From: Solirubrobacter phytolaccae
GTDB taxonomy: Bacteria; Actinomycetota; Thermoleophilia; Solirubrobacterales; Solirubrobacteraceae
Length of the DNA stretch: 64,000 nucleotides
Assembly: GCF_027587195.1 (NCBI RefSeq)
Contig: NZ_JAPDDP010000016.1
Location: forward strand, 56,459-120,458
Direction of reading: 5' to 3'
Shown: positions 8,207-20,178 of the stretch, piece after piece
How positions within the stretch are numbered: position 1 is the first letter of the stretch
How the letters are laid out: every line of letters begins with the position of its first letter
The notes under the pieces: model-generated
The model's input: the letters and a program-made list of their open reading frames with translations, nothing else
The model's database searches: none
Told to the model about the DNA's origin: nothing
Program-made: the position numbers and the translations under genes

Positions 8207-8590
8207 GGGCTGACGAACCAGGTGTCGTTGCGCTTGATGAGGTGCATGTCGCCGGAGCCGCTGAGCTTCGGCGAGAACTGTACACGCGCTTCGGCATCGT
8301 TGACCGATTCGACGGTGATCGACGGCTCACGCAACGCCGCGCGCTCCTGCTCGGGCACCTTCAGGATCGCCGTCTTGGCGCTCGTCGCGCAGTCGGACGA
8401 GGCGAACTCGAACTGCACGCGCGCGACCGGGCTGATCGCGTTGCACAGCGCGACCGGATCGTTGTCCGCGAACGCCGCCAGATAGGTCGCGGCGACGTCC
8501 TGCACCTTGTCCTCCTCCGACGTGCGACCCACGCCGAACACCAGCGCCACGCCGACGCCGAGGCCGATGGCCACGGCGAAGGCGATGAGC

Positions 8591-8613
<23 letters not shown>
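8203..8613 (-). CDS. Small single-TM protein with extracytoplasmic NTF2-like domain
   Basis: 136 residues using ATG 8613; a longer frame to 8658 lies wholly inside metH and adds no conserved sequence. MLKRWRTELIAFAVAIGLGVGVALVFGV is a signal anchor. The rest (DVAATYLAAFADNDPVALCNAISPVA...FASSDCATSAKTAIL...) has two Cys and the helix-then-sheet pattern of NTF2-like lipoprotein domains. Its start overlaps the end of metH by 23 bp and its stop overlaps the patatin start, so all three are likely co-transcribed. Function unknown. Confidence 0.6.
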
Positions 8614-12103
<3,490 letters not shown>

Positions 12104-12120
12104 TGCGAGACAGGCTAGCG

Positions 12121-12148
12121 CAACCTTGACACAAGTTTGGCAAGGTTG
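12121..12148. promoter_or_regulatory. Inverted repeat CAACCTTG-N12-CAAGGTTG between metH and amidohydrolase
   Basis: Perfect 8-bp arms (12121-12128 and 12141-12148) lie 18 bp upstream of metH in the divergent gap. The left arm overlaps a TTGACA hexamer (12126-12131). The spacing fits a dimeric regulator operator controlling metH or both genes. The regulator is unknown. Confidence 0.4.
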
Positions 12149-12214
12149 GGCGACGACGCCGCGTAGGACTCGTTTGATACAAGCCCGTGCGGGGGGTCAG
12201 AACAGGGGGGATTC

Positions 12215-14269
12215 ATGGGGTTCCGCATGCGCGCGGTCGCCACCGCGTTGCTCGTTTCCTGCGCCGTGCCCGTTGCGGCGGGTGCGCAGGCCACGCCGCC
12301 GCGAGGGCCGGACGAGGGCAAGGGTCCGTTCACGAAGCTGGTCATCCGCGGCGTGAACGTCATCGACGGCTCGGGCGGCACCGTCCAGGGGCCGCGCGAC
12401 ATCGTCATCCAGGGCAACCGGATCACGGAGATCCGGTCGGCGGGGACACCGGGGTTGCCGATGCAGCCGAACCGGCCGCCGCGCGACTTCGACCACGAGA
12501 TCGACGCGACCGGCATGTGGGTGATGCCGGGCCTGGTCGACGAGCACGTGCACGCCGAGCAGGGCGGCACGCCTTTGACGTACGCCTACAAGCTGTGGCT
12601 CGCGCACGGCGTGACCACGGTGCGTGGCGTGAACCTGACGGGCAACGCCGCGGCGGTGCGCGACAAGGCGGCTTCCGAGGCGAACACGATCGTCGCGCCG
12701 CGCATCATCAACTACCAGCGGCCCGGGGCGGGCTGGAGCGGTGGATCGCCGAACACGCCCGAGAAGGCGCGCGAGTGGGTGCGCTGGGCGTCGGTGAACG
12801 GCGTCGACGGCGTCAAGTTCGCCGGCACGGGCGTCGACCAGGACAAGCGGATCCTGGCGGCGATGATCGACGAGGCGAAGAAGTTGGGCCTCGGCACGAC
12901 GATGCACCACTCGCCGCCGGTCTATCCGGAGGTCAACGCGGTCGAGACCGGGCGCATGGGGCTCGGCACCGTCACGCACTTCTACGGGCACTTCGAGTCG
13001 ATCCTCAAGAGCGGGCGGACGCACCCGTTCCCGGACGACTACAACTACGCCGACGAGCAGTCGCGCTGGCGTCACGTGGCCAAGGTGATCGACTACACGT
13101 TCGAGCCGGGCTCGCCGCAGTGGTGGGCGTACCTGAACGAGCAGAAGGCCAACGGCGTCACGTTCGGCCCGACGATGAGCGTCTACGAGGCCGGGCGTGA
13201 CCTGATGCGCGCCCGCACCCAGGAGTGGCACCGCACGTACGCGATGCCGTCGATCTGGAAGTTCTGGGAGCCCAACCGCGAGAACCACGGGTCGTTCTAC
13301 TACGACTGGACGACCGCGGACGAGGTGTCCTGGAAGCGCTTCATCCACCGCTACATGCAGCTGATCAACGACTACAAGTCGATCGGCGGGCGCGTGGCCG
13401 GCGGCACCGACGCGGGCTTCATCTACTCGCTCTACGGCTTCGCGGCGATCCGCGAGCTCGAGCTCATGCAGGAGGCCGGCTTCACCGCGCACGAGGCGAT
13501 CAACGCCTACACGCGCCAGGCCGCCCGGACGCTGATGGAGCCGAAAGGGATCACCGACCCCGAGTTCGGCATGGTGCGCGTCGGGCAGATCGCGGATCTG
13601 GTGATCGCTCCGGAGAACCCGCTGGCGAACTTCAAGACGCTCTACGGGACCGGCACCGGGCGCCTGAACGACGCGACGGGCAAGCTCGAGCGGGTCGGTG
13701 GTGTGCGGTGGACGGTGCGCAACGGCGTCGTCTACGACGCGAAGGCGCTGCTCGCCGACGTGGCGAAGATGGTGCAGACGCAGAAGGACGCGGGTGGCTG
13801 CGCGGGCGTGGACCTGGACTGGAGCGCCGCGGGGCCGTGCGGCGGAACGGGACCGACGACGCCGCCGATCCCGACCCCCACGCCCACGGCCACGCCCGTC
13901 CAGGTCCCGGGTCCGCCCGGTCCCGCGGGGCCGGTCGGTCCTCAAGGGCCCAAGGGCGACAAGGGCGACGCGCCGAACGTGCGCATCACGTGCGATCTCT
14001 CCGGTGACGGCCGGTCGATCAGCTGCACGATCACCGCGGTCCCGCCGGGCGACGGGGCGAAGCTCAAGAGCGCGGTGCGCGTGCAGAACACGTCGCGCAC
14101 CGTCACGCGGTCGGGCACGGGCGCGGTGAAGGTCAAGTTCAAGGCGGCGAAGCGGCTGCGCAAGACACAGAAGCTCGTCGTGACCGTGTCGTCGGGGACG
14201 GCTGAGAAGCGGTTCACCGTGCGCGTCGGGAAGACCGCGAAGGGCGCGCTGGTGGCTAAGACGAAGTGA
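12215..14269 (+). CDS. Secreted amidohydrolase with C-terminal collagen-like segment
   Basis: 684 residues. Signal peptide MGFRMRAVATALLVSCAVPVAAGAQA. The amidohydrolase superfamily fold (TIM barrel with metal site) is shown by MPGLVDEHVHAEQGG, the later AGGTDAGF with a metal-binding Asp, and a closing GQIADLVIAPENPL. This fits hydrolysis of an amide or cyclic substrate outside the membrane; the substrate is unknown. After about residue 540 a Pro/Thr linker leads to a short Gly-X-Y run (GPPGPAGPVGPQGPKGDKGD, about 565-585) and a basic beta-type C-terminal domain (residues 590-684). The collagen-like tail may place the enzyme on the surface. It converges on the ABC permease with a 14-bp overlap. 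Confidence 0.85.
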   Translation: MGFRMRAVATALLVSCAVPVAAGAQATPPRGPDEGKGPFTKLVIRGVNVIDGSGGTVQGPRDIVIQGNRITEIRSAGTPGLPMQPNRPPRDFDHEIDATGMWVMPGLVDEHVHAEQGGTPLTYAYKLWLAHGVTTVRGVNLTGNAAAVRDKAASEANTIVAPRIINYQRPGAGWSGGSPNTPEKAREWVRWASVNGVDGVKFAGTGVDQDKRILAAMIDEAKKLGLGTTMHHSPPVYPEVNAVETGRMGLGTVTHFYGHFESILKSGRTHPFPDDYNYADEQSRWRHVAKVIDYTFEPGSPQWWAYLNEQKANGVTFGPTMSVYEAGRDLMRARTQEWHRTYAMPSIWKFWEPNRENHGSFYYDWTTADEVSWKRFIHRYMQLINDYKSIGGRVAGGTDAGFIYSLYGFAAIRELELMQEAGFTAHEAINAYTRQAARTLMEPKGITDPEFGMVRVGQIADLVIAPENPLANFKTLYGTGTGRLNDATGKLERVGGVRWTVRNGVVYDAKALLADVAKMVQTQKDAGGCAGVDLDWSAAGPCGGTGPTTPPIPTPTPTATPVQVPGPPGPAGPVGPQGPKGDKGDAPNVRITCDLSGDGRSISCTITAVPPGDGAKLKSAVRVQNTSRTVTRSGTGAVKVKFKAAKRLRKTQKLVVTVSSGTAEKRFTVRVGKTAKGALVAKTK

Positions 14270-16055
14270 GGTCCCGCCGCCGCAGGCCGTACAGGCCTGC
14301 GGCGGCCAGCCCCGCGGCGAGGGTGGCGTTGAGGATCGGGCCGGCGCCCAGCTCGCCCCCGGGCAGTTGCGGCGAGTGGGCGAACGGGCTCACGTCGATG
14401 AGGGTCTGCGGGAGGTCGGCGAGCGGGCCGAGCTCGACCAACGCGAGCGCGAGGGCGAGCGCGCCCCAGGCTGCGGCGGTGCCCTTGGGGATGGCGCCGA
14501 ACAGGGCGAGCGCGAGGGCGGCGAGGACCCAGGCGGCTGGGGCTTGGGTCAGCGCGGCAGCGGTCAGGCGTGGGATCTCGTTCGCGTCGCCGGTCTGCGC
14601 GGCGTGGCCGAGGCCGGCGGCAAGGCCCGCGGCGGCAAGCAGGAGCGCGACGCCGGCGAAGGCGATGCTCGCGTGGCTGAGCGCCCACCGGGTGCGGCTG
14701 GTGGCGGTGGCGAGGATCGGCTCCGCGCGGCCGCTCGTCTCTTCACCGCGCAGGCGTAGGACGGCCTGGATCGCGTAGGCGGCGGCGATCAGCGCGAGGA
14801 TGCCGAAGGTGGCGGAGAGGTAGGCGTCGACGAGGTCCTGCTGGCCGCCGAGCGTCTGCAGCGCGTGCTTGACGTCGGTGCTGTCGCCGATCACGTCGCC
14901 GATGTCCTGCGCGATGCTGCCGAACGCGGCGCCGAGGATCGCGAAGCCCGCCGCCCAGCCGACCAGCGCGCCGCGCTGGAGGCGGAACGCGAGCTGCAGC
15001 GGGGTGGCGAGCGCCCCGCGCGGCGGGCCGGGGCGCGGCGGGAACAGGCCCGCGCCGAGGTCGCGGCGGGCGTGCAGCACGGTGGCGACGACGGTGAGGA
15101 TCGCTGCCAGGGCGAGCGGGAGCAGCAGGACCGGCCAGCGGTTCTCGGCGAGCGCCCGGACCTGCTGGCCCCAGCCGATCGGCGACAGCCACGACAGCCA
15201 GTGCGGCCCGGCGTCGCCGAGCGCGCGGATCGCGAACGCCGCACCGAGGACGCCGACCGCGAGCCCGTTCGCGGAGCGCGAGGAGTCCGTGACCTGCGCC
15301 GTGACGGCGGCGACACCCGCGAACGCGAGCCCGACCGCCGCGAACGTCGCGCCGAGCGCGAGCGCCCCGGCGAGGTCGATGCCGGTCCCCGCGCTCGCGG
15401 CGGGCGCGAAGACGAGCGTCGCGCCGTCGGCAAACACGGTGCCGCCGGTGGTCGCCGCGGAGGCGAGCGCGGCGGTGTCGGTGAGCGCGGTGCCGCCGGT
15501 GGTTGCCGCGGCGAGGGCGGCGGTGTCGGCGAGTGTGGTGCCGCCGGAGGTCGCCGCCGAGGCGAGCGTGGCGCCGTCGACGAGCGCGCTGGCGGTGGCG
15601 TCGCCGCCGCCGGCCGCGAGCACGGCGAGCGTGACCACCACGCCGAGGGCGAGGGACGCTGTGGTCGCGACCAGCAGCGCGGCAGCCAGTGGTGCGCGGC
15701 GGTCGACGACGGTCGCGCCGAGCAGCTCCGCGCGGCCGGTCTCCTCGTCGGCGCGCGTGTGTCGGGTGACGAGCAGGATCGTCATCAGCCCGGCCAGCGC
15801 GAGCGCGATCCCGCCGAGCCGCCAGCCGACGAGCCCGCCGACGGAGTCCGCGTAGATGCGCCCGTACAGCGCGAGCGTCGCGGGCGTCTCGCCGAGCGTC
15901 GTGACGACCTCGCGCCGCGAAGCGGGGTCCTTGTACAGGTCGGCGTACGACGTGGACGTGACGAGCACGGCCGCGCCCAGCCCGAGCACCCACGCCGGCA
16001 GCATGACGCGGTCGCGCCGCAGGGCGAGCCCGAAGAGGATGCGCAGGCCGGTCAC
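14256..16055 (-). CDS. ABC-2 type transporter permease (two six-TM halves) with internal repeat
   Basis: 599 residues from GTG 16055, overlapping the ATPase stop (GTGA). A longer frame to 16703 runs through the ATPase gene and is not real. At least 12 hydrophobic segments form two halves of the exporter type found beside drug or polyketide export ATPases. The first starts at [22 protein letters not shown] and the second near [19 protein letters not shown]. Between membrane segments in the first half is an Ala/Thr/Gly-rich insert made of imperfect repeats ([16 protein letters not shown] type), encoded by 15426-15575, that is not expected in the family. With the upstream ATPase it should pump a hydrophobic compound outward. 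Confidence 0.85.
   Translation of the reverse strand: MTGLRILFGLALRRDRVMLPAWVLGLGAAVLVTSTSYADLYKDPASRREVVTTLGETPATLALYGRIYADSVGGLVGWRLGGIALALAGLMTILLVTRHTRADEETGRAELLGATVVDRRAPLAAALLVATTASLALGVVVTLAVLAAGGGDATASALVDGATLASAATSGGTTLADTAALAAATTGGTALTDTAALASAATTGGTVFADGATLVFAPAASAGTGIDLAGALALGATFAAVGLAFAGVAAVTAQVTDSSRSANGLAVGVLGAAFAIRALGDAGPHWLSWLSPIGWGQQVRALAENRWPVLLLPLALAAILTVVATVLHARRDLGAGLFPPRPGPPRGALATPLQLAFRLQRGALVGWAAGFAILGAAFGSIAQDIGDVIGDSTDVKHALQTLGGQQDLVDAYLSATFGILALIAAAYAIQAVLRLRGEETSGRAEPILATATSRTRWALSHASIAFAGVALLLAAAGLAAGLGHAAQTGDANEIPRLTAAALTQAPAAWVLAALALALFGAIPKGTAAAWGALALALALVELGPLADLPQTLIDVSPFAHSPQLPGGELGAGPILNATLAAGLAAAGLYGLRRRDLTSS
15426..15575. repeat. Three tandem units of 51, 48 and 51 bp inside the ABC permease
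   Basis: Units 15426-15476, 15477-15524 and 15525-15575 each start GTCGG and share a core GTGCCGCCGGTGGT followed by (G/T)CCGC. All lengths are multiples of three, so the frame is kept and the result is a 16- or 17-residue Ala/Thr/Gly repeat in an extramembrane loop. It looks like a coding minisatellite. Confidence 0.8.
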
Positions 16056-16903
16056 TCGCTCCGTCCGGCCTCCTCGGGCGCGGCACCGTAGTGGCGCAGG
16101 AAGAGCTCTTCGAGCGTGGGCGGATGCGCGACGAGGTTCGTGACGCCCGCGTGTGCGAGGCGCTGAAGCGTGGCGGGCAGCTCGCCCGGCTCGACCTGCT
16201 CGTGGACCGGCCCGGCGGTTGTCTCGGCCTCGATCGTGATCCGCGTCAGGTGGCGCAGCTCGGCGAGCGAGCCCGACTCGACCGTGCGGCCGGCGCGGAT
16301 GATCGTCACGCGGTCGCACAGCGCCTCGACCTCGGACAGGATGTGGCTGGAGAGCAGGACGGTGCGGCCACGGGCGCGCTCCTCGGCCACGCAGGCGCGG
16401 AAGACCTCCTCCATCAGCGGGTCCAGGCCGGACGTCGGCTCGTCGAGGATCAGCAGCTCGACGTCGCTCGCGAACGCCGCGACCAGCGCGACCTTCTGGC
16501 GGTTGCCCTTGGAGTAGGCGCGGCCCTTCTTGGCCGGATCGAGCTCGAAGCGCTCCAGCAGCGCGGCGCGGCGCTCCTCGTCCAGGCCGCCGCGCAGCCG
16601 GCCGAGCAGGTCGATCACCTCGCCGCCGCTCAGGTTCGGCCACAGCGTCACGTCGCCCGGCACGTACGCGAGCCGCCGGTGCAGCGCGGTCGCCTCGCCC
16701 CACGGATCACCGCCGAGCAGCGACACCGACCCGGCGTCCGCGCGCAGCAACCCGAGCAGCACGCGGATCGTCGTCGACTTGCCCGCGCCGTTCGGCCCGA
16801 GGAACCCGTGCACCTCGCCCTCGGCCACTTCGAGCTCCAGCCCGTCAAGCGCACGTGACGCACCGAACGTCTTGACCAGCCCGGAGATCGCGATCGCCGA
16901 CAC
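16052..16903 (-). CDS. ABC transporter ATP-binding protein
   Basis: 283 residues from GTG 16903. Walker A is GPNGAGKST, Walker B is [13 protein letters not shown], and the H-loop is SSHIL. The signature is the variant [11 protein letters not shown], typical of ATPases that pair with the 2x6-TM ABC-2 permeases. The start is chosen because a promoter at 16911-16939 would begin transcription at or next to this GTG (leaderless mRNA, common in actinobacteria). ATG at 16915 would fall within the -10 element. It is translated together with the permease and likely repressed by the divergent MarR/GbsR-like protein. Confidence 0.9.
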   Translation of the reverse strand: MSAIAISGLVKTFGASRALDGLELEVAEGEVHGFLGPNGAGKSTTIRVLLGLLRADAGSVSLLGGDPWGEATALHRRLAYVPGDVTLWPNLSGGEVIDLLGRLRGGLDEERRAALLERFELDPAKKGRAYSKGNRQKVALVAAFASDVELLILDEPTSGLDPLMEEVFRACVAEERARGRTVLLSSHILSEVEALCDRVTIIRAGRTVESGSLAELRHLTRITIEAETTAGPVHEQVEPGELPATLQRLAHAGVTNLVAHPPTLEELFLRHYGAAPEEAGRSE

Positions 16904-16910
16904 CGTTCGG

Positions 16911-16939
16911 AACATACACAACTTCGTGAATCTTGTGAA
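16911..16939 (-). promoter_or_regulatory. Promoter of ABC operon overlapped by CACAA-N11-TTGTG operator
   Basis: On the reverse strand, TTCACA (16939-16934), a 17-bp spacer and TATGTT (16916-16911) form a plausible -35/-10 pair whose start point falls near the GTG at 16903. An inverted repeat with 5-bp arms (16917-16921 and 16933-16937) covers the spacer and -35. A regulator bound there would block polymerase; the divergent regulator gene starts 20 bp away. Confidence 0.5.
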
Positions 16940-16957
16940 GGATGTAAAGTCCGTGCC

Positions 16958-17407
16958 GTGCCGGACGAGGTCGCGCGGTTCATCGAGCGGTTCGCGGGGG
17001 TGCTCGTCGAAGGCGGCATGCCGCGGATGCCGGCGCGGGTGTTCACCGCGCTGCTCGCCTCAGACGGCGGTCGGCTGACGGCGGCGGAGCTGGCCGACAA
17101 GCTCCAGGTCAGCCCGGCGGCGGTCTCCGGCGCCGTGCGGTACCTCGTGCAGACGCAGCTGGTCGAGCGCGAGCGCGAGCCGGGGTCCCGCCGCGACGTC
17201 TACCGGCTCGGCGACGACCCGTGGTACGAGGCGATCTACCGGCGCGAGGCGCTGATCACCCGCTGGGAGCGCGCGCTGTCGGACGGCGTCGCCGCGGTCG
17301 GCGAGGACACACCGGCCGGCCACCGTCTGCAGGACTCCGCCTCGTTCTTCGCCTTCCTCGGGGACGAGCTCCCCGGGCTGCTGGCACGCTGGCGCGAACG
17401 CGAATAA
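16958..17407 (+). CDS. MarR/GbsR-like transcriptional regulator
   Basis: 149 residues from GTG 16958. A winged HTH reads [47 protein letters not shown], with recognition helix around [13 protein letters not shown]- and C-terminal helices ([29 protein letters not shown]) would form the dimer. GbsR-type regulators of this length commonly sit divergent to ABC drug exporters and repress them. The gap to the ABC operon contains a promoter overlapped by an inverted repeat, supporting repression of that operon and of itself. Confidence 0.85.
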   Translation: MPDEVARFIERFAGVLVEGGMPRMPARVFTALLASDGGRLTAAELADKLQVSPAAVSGAVRYLVQTQLVEREREPGSRRDVYRLGDDPWYEAIYRREALITRWERALSDGVAAVGEDTPAGHRLQDSASFFAFLGDELPGLLARWRERE

Positions 17408-17505
17408 TCAGACCGTTCAGGGTTTTGGCGCGTTCGAACGCGTTCTCATGCGTATCCCATCTGGCAACCTCTGCCGAGGTTGGTCAATCGAGACGGGAGG
17501 GTCGG

Positions 17506-18459
17506 ATGACTGAGCTGGAGCGGTACTTGGCGGAAGAGATCGCCGAGGACCATGTCGACGGGATCATCACGCGGCGGGAGGCCATGCGGCGCCTCGCCAT
17601 GCTGGGCGTGGGCGCCACGGCGGCGGCCGGGATGATCACGGCGGAGGCCGACGCGCGCACGCGCGGCAAGAACAGCGGCGGGGACAAGCCCGGCCATGGG
17701 CATGGCCACGGCGGCGGCGGGCACGGCCACCCCGACCGCGCGGTGACCGCGTGGGCGCCGGTCGCGACCACGCCGATCACGTTCGCGGGCCCGCGCGGGA
17801 ACCTGCTCGGCGCATGGGCGCAGCCGGCGACGCCGAAGGTCAAGGGCGGCGTCCTGGTCATCCACGAGAACCGCGGGCTGACGCCGCACATCGCCAACGT
17901 GGCGGGACGCTTCGCGGCCAACGGGTTCTCCGCGCTCGCGCTGGACCTGCTCTCCGAGGAGGGCGGCACGCCCGCGTTCCCGGACGAGGCGGCGATCATG
18001 GCCAAGCTGTCGGAGATCTCCGCGAACAACCCAGGGCGCTTCGACGAGGACATGCAGGCCGCGCTGACCGAGATCGCCAAGCGGGTCGGCCGCCACACGC
18101 CGCTGTCGGCGATCGGCTTCTGCTTCGGCGGCGGCATGATCTGGCGCCTGCTGGTGGCGAAGGAGAAGCGGCTGTCGGCGGCGGCGCCGTTCTACGGGCC
18201 GTTCCCGACCGGCGGTGACGTGCGCGGGATCAAGGCCGACGTGCTCGGCGTGTTCGCCGGCGTCGACGACCGCGTGAACGCCACGCGGGAGGCGGCCCGC
18301 GGCGCGCTCGAGGCCGCGCGCGTGGACTACGAGATCCTCACGTTCACCGAGGCCCAGCACGCGTTCTTCAACGACACGAACCCCGCGCGCTTCAACGCGC
18401 AGGCCGCCGCGCAGGCGTGGTTGCGCGTGAACGACTGGTTCGCGCCGTCCCGCGACTGA
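17506..18459 (+). CDS. Dienelactone hydrolase family protein, Tat-type N terminus
   Basis: 317 residues from ATG 17506 with GGAGG at 17496-17500. The alpha/beta-hydrolase triad is Cys206 (GFCFGGG), Asp254 (GVDDRV) and His285 (EAQHAFFND). The spacings of 48 and 31 residues equal those of classical dienelactone hydrolase (Cys123, Asp171, His202). The N terminus has twin Arg pairs (TRREAMRRLAMLGVGATAAAG) resembling a Tat signal, then a His/Gly linker (GHGHGHGGGGHGHP). It should hydrolyse a lactone or ester outside the cytoplasmic membrane. The His-rich linker might bind metal. It is probably a single-gene unit. Confidence 0.88.
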   Translation: MTELERYLAEEIAEDHVDGIITRREAMRRLAMLGVGATAAAGMITAEADARTRGKNSGGDKPGHGHGHGGGGHGHPDRAVTAWAPVATTPITFAGPRGNLLGAWAQPATPKVKGGVLVIHENRGLTPHIANVAGRFAANGFSALALDLLSEEGGTPAFPDEAAIMAKLSEISANNPGRFDEDMQAALTEIAKRVGRHTPLSAIGFCFGGGMIWRLLVAKEKRLSAAAPFYGPFPTGGDVRGIKADVLGVFAGVDDRVNATREAARGALEAARVDYEILTFTEAQHAFFNDTNPARFNAQAAAQAWLRVNDWFAPSRD

Positions 18460-18525
18460 CCGAAATTTGTGGCCGGGCCGTGAACGAATCCTCGAAACGG
18501 CCCGGCCATCGTCGACAACGAAGGC

Positions 18526-20178
18526 GTGCAATCCGCCTCCGCCGTTGAAGACGTGGCCGTCGATGCCGTTGTGGTCGAGGCCGACATGCGCTGTCCCGAG
18601 GTCGAGCTCGAGTTCGGCGGCCGGCCGGACCTGTCGTGCTTCGTGGTGCGCTGGCCCGACGGCCGGCTGGAGATGCTCACGCTGCGGCGGTTCTCGCTGC
18701 ACATGGCGGGCCGGCTCGGGTTCGGCCGGGCGCTGCACGCGCGGCGCCCCGTCGGTGAGCTGCTCACGGGCGCGGCGACCCTCGCGGTCGACGCGTCCAC
18801 CCCGCTGACCACCGCGGGCCAGCGCGCGCTCGAGCGCCCGACGGGCTGGCGCTACGACGACCTGCTCGTCACCGGCCCGGGCGACCGCGTGCGCAGCGTG
18901 TCCGTCGCGGACCTCTTCAGCGCCCTCGCGCGACTGCACGAGCGGCGCGCGCTGGAGGACCCGCTGACGGGCCTCGCCAACCGCGCGGGCTTCACCGCCG
19001 CCGTCGTCTCCGCGCTCGAGCACGCGCCGGAGGAACGGATCGCCGTGCTGCTGATCGACCTCGACGAGTTCAAGGCGGTCAACGACAGCCTCGGCCACGT
19101 CGCGGGGGACGCGCTGTTGGCGGAGATGGCCGAGCGGCTGCGCGGCTCGCTGCGCACCGAGGACGTCGTCGCCCGGCTCGGCGGGGACGAGTTCGCGGTG
19201 CTGCTGCGCGGCGCGTCCGCGGCGGAGGCCGACGTCACCGCCGAGCGCCTGCTCGACGTGCTGCATCTCCCGGTCGGCGTCGAGGGCCGCTCGCTCACGG
19301 TCGGCGCGAGCGTCGGCGTCGCCGGCCACGAGGGCAGCGGCACGTACGAGGAGCTGCTGCGCAACGCCGACCTCGCCATGTACGAGGCCAAGCGCGCCGG
19401 CAAAGGTCGCTGGGCGCCCTACCGGCCGACCATGCACCAACGCGCGGTCGACCGGCTCGCGCTGGCGGAGGACGTCCGCGGGGCGACGACACGGGGCGAG
19501 CTGCGGCTGCAGTACCAGCCGGTCGTGTCGCTGCGCCGCGACCGCGTGGTCGGCGTCGAGGCGCTCGTGCGCTGGGCGCACCCGGAGCGCGGGCTGGTCC
19601 CGCCGCTCGACTTCATCCCCACGGCCGAGCAGACCGGCACGATCGTCGACGTCGGCGCGTGGGTGCTCGCCGAGGCGTGTCGCAGCGCGGTCGGCTGGGA
19701 CCTGGAGCTCGGCGTCAACGTGTCCGTGCGCGAGCTCGAGCACCCCGACTACGTGCCGCGCGTGCACGAGGTGCTCGAGCGCACCGGGTTCCCGCCCGAC
19801 CGGCTGACGGTCGAGGTCACCGAGTCCGCGCTCGCGCACGAGACCGGCACGGTGATGACCGCGCTCGCCGCGCTCCAGCGCCTCGGCATCCGGCTCGCGA
19901 TCGACGACTTCGGCACGGGCTACTCGTCGTTCTCCCGGCTGGACCGGCTCCCCGTCGCGATGCTGAAGATCGACCGCTCCTTCACCGCCCGGCTCCAGGA
20001 CACGAGCGTGATGCGCGGCCTGCTCGGCCTCGCCGACGCGATGGGGCTGGTGGCGCTGGTCGAGGGCGTCGAGACCGCCGAGGCGGCGGACCGGCTACGC
20101 GCGCTCGGCGCCGACCTCGCGCAGGGCTATCACTTCGCGCGCCCGCTGGACGGCGCTGACGTCGCGGCATTGTTGTAG
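18526..20178 (+). CDS. GGDEF-EAL bifunctional cyclic-di-GMP protein
   Basis: 550 residues from GTG 18526; ATG 18586 is also possible. An N-terminal region of about 130 residues, ending in DLFSALARLHERRALEDPLTG, resembles the degenerate CBS-like inputs seen before actinobacterial GGDEF domains. The cyclase motif GGDEF (219-223) is intact, as is the DPLTGLANR start. The phosphodiesterase motif EALVRW (345-350) is intact, with NVSVREL, TVEVTESAL, DDFGTGYSS and KIDRSF retained. Both synthesis and breakdown of c-di-GMP are therefore possible, with the balance set by the input domain. No membrane segment is seen. Its 3' end overlaps the convergent ligase gene by 49 bp. Confidence 0.92.
   Translation: MQSASAVEDVAVDAVVVEADMRCPEVELEFGGRPDLSCFVVRWPDGRLEMLTLRRFSLHMAGRLGFGRALHARRPVGELLTGAATLAVDASTPLTTAGQRALERPTGWRYDDLLVTGPGDRVRSVSVADLFSALARLHERRALEDPLTGLANRAGFTAAVVSALEHAPEERIAVLLIDLDEFKAVNDSLGHVAGDALLAEMAERLRGSLRTEDVVARLGGDEFAVLLRGASAAEADVTAERLLDVLHLPVGVEGRSLTVGASVGVAGHEGSGTYEELLRNADLAMYEAKRAGKGRWAPYRPTMHQRAVDRLALAEDVRGATTRGELRLQYQPVVSLRRDRVVGVEALVRWAHPERGLVPPLDFIPTAEQTGTIVDVGAWVLAEACRSAVGWDLELGVNVSVRELEHPDYVPRVHEVLERTGFPPDRLTVEVTESALAHETGTVMTALAALQRLGIRLAIDDFGTGYSSFSRLDRLPVAMLKIDRSFTARLQDTSVMRGLLGLADAMGLVALVEGVETAEAADRLRALGADLAQGYHFARPLDGADVAALL

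Noticed and set aside
12104..12214. Cobalamin or SAM riboswitch before metH
   Set aside because: The gap is too short and has no B12-box or conserved SAM-riboswitch pattern; only an inverted repeat is seen.
16056..16703. N-terminal extension of the ABC permease frame into the ATPase gene
   Set aside because: The extension is Arg/Ala-rich and lies out of frame across a gene with all ABC motifs. The GTG at 16055 with a GTGA overlap is the natural start.
18526..20178. Degenerate GGDEF or EAL domain
   Set aside because: Both GGDEF (219-223) and EAL (345-347) motifs and their supporting blocks are intact.
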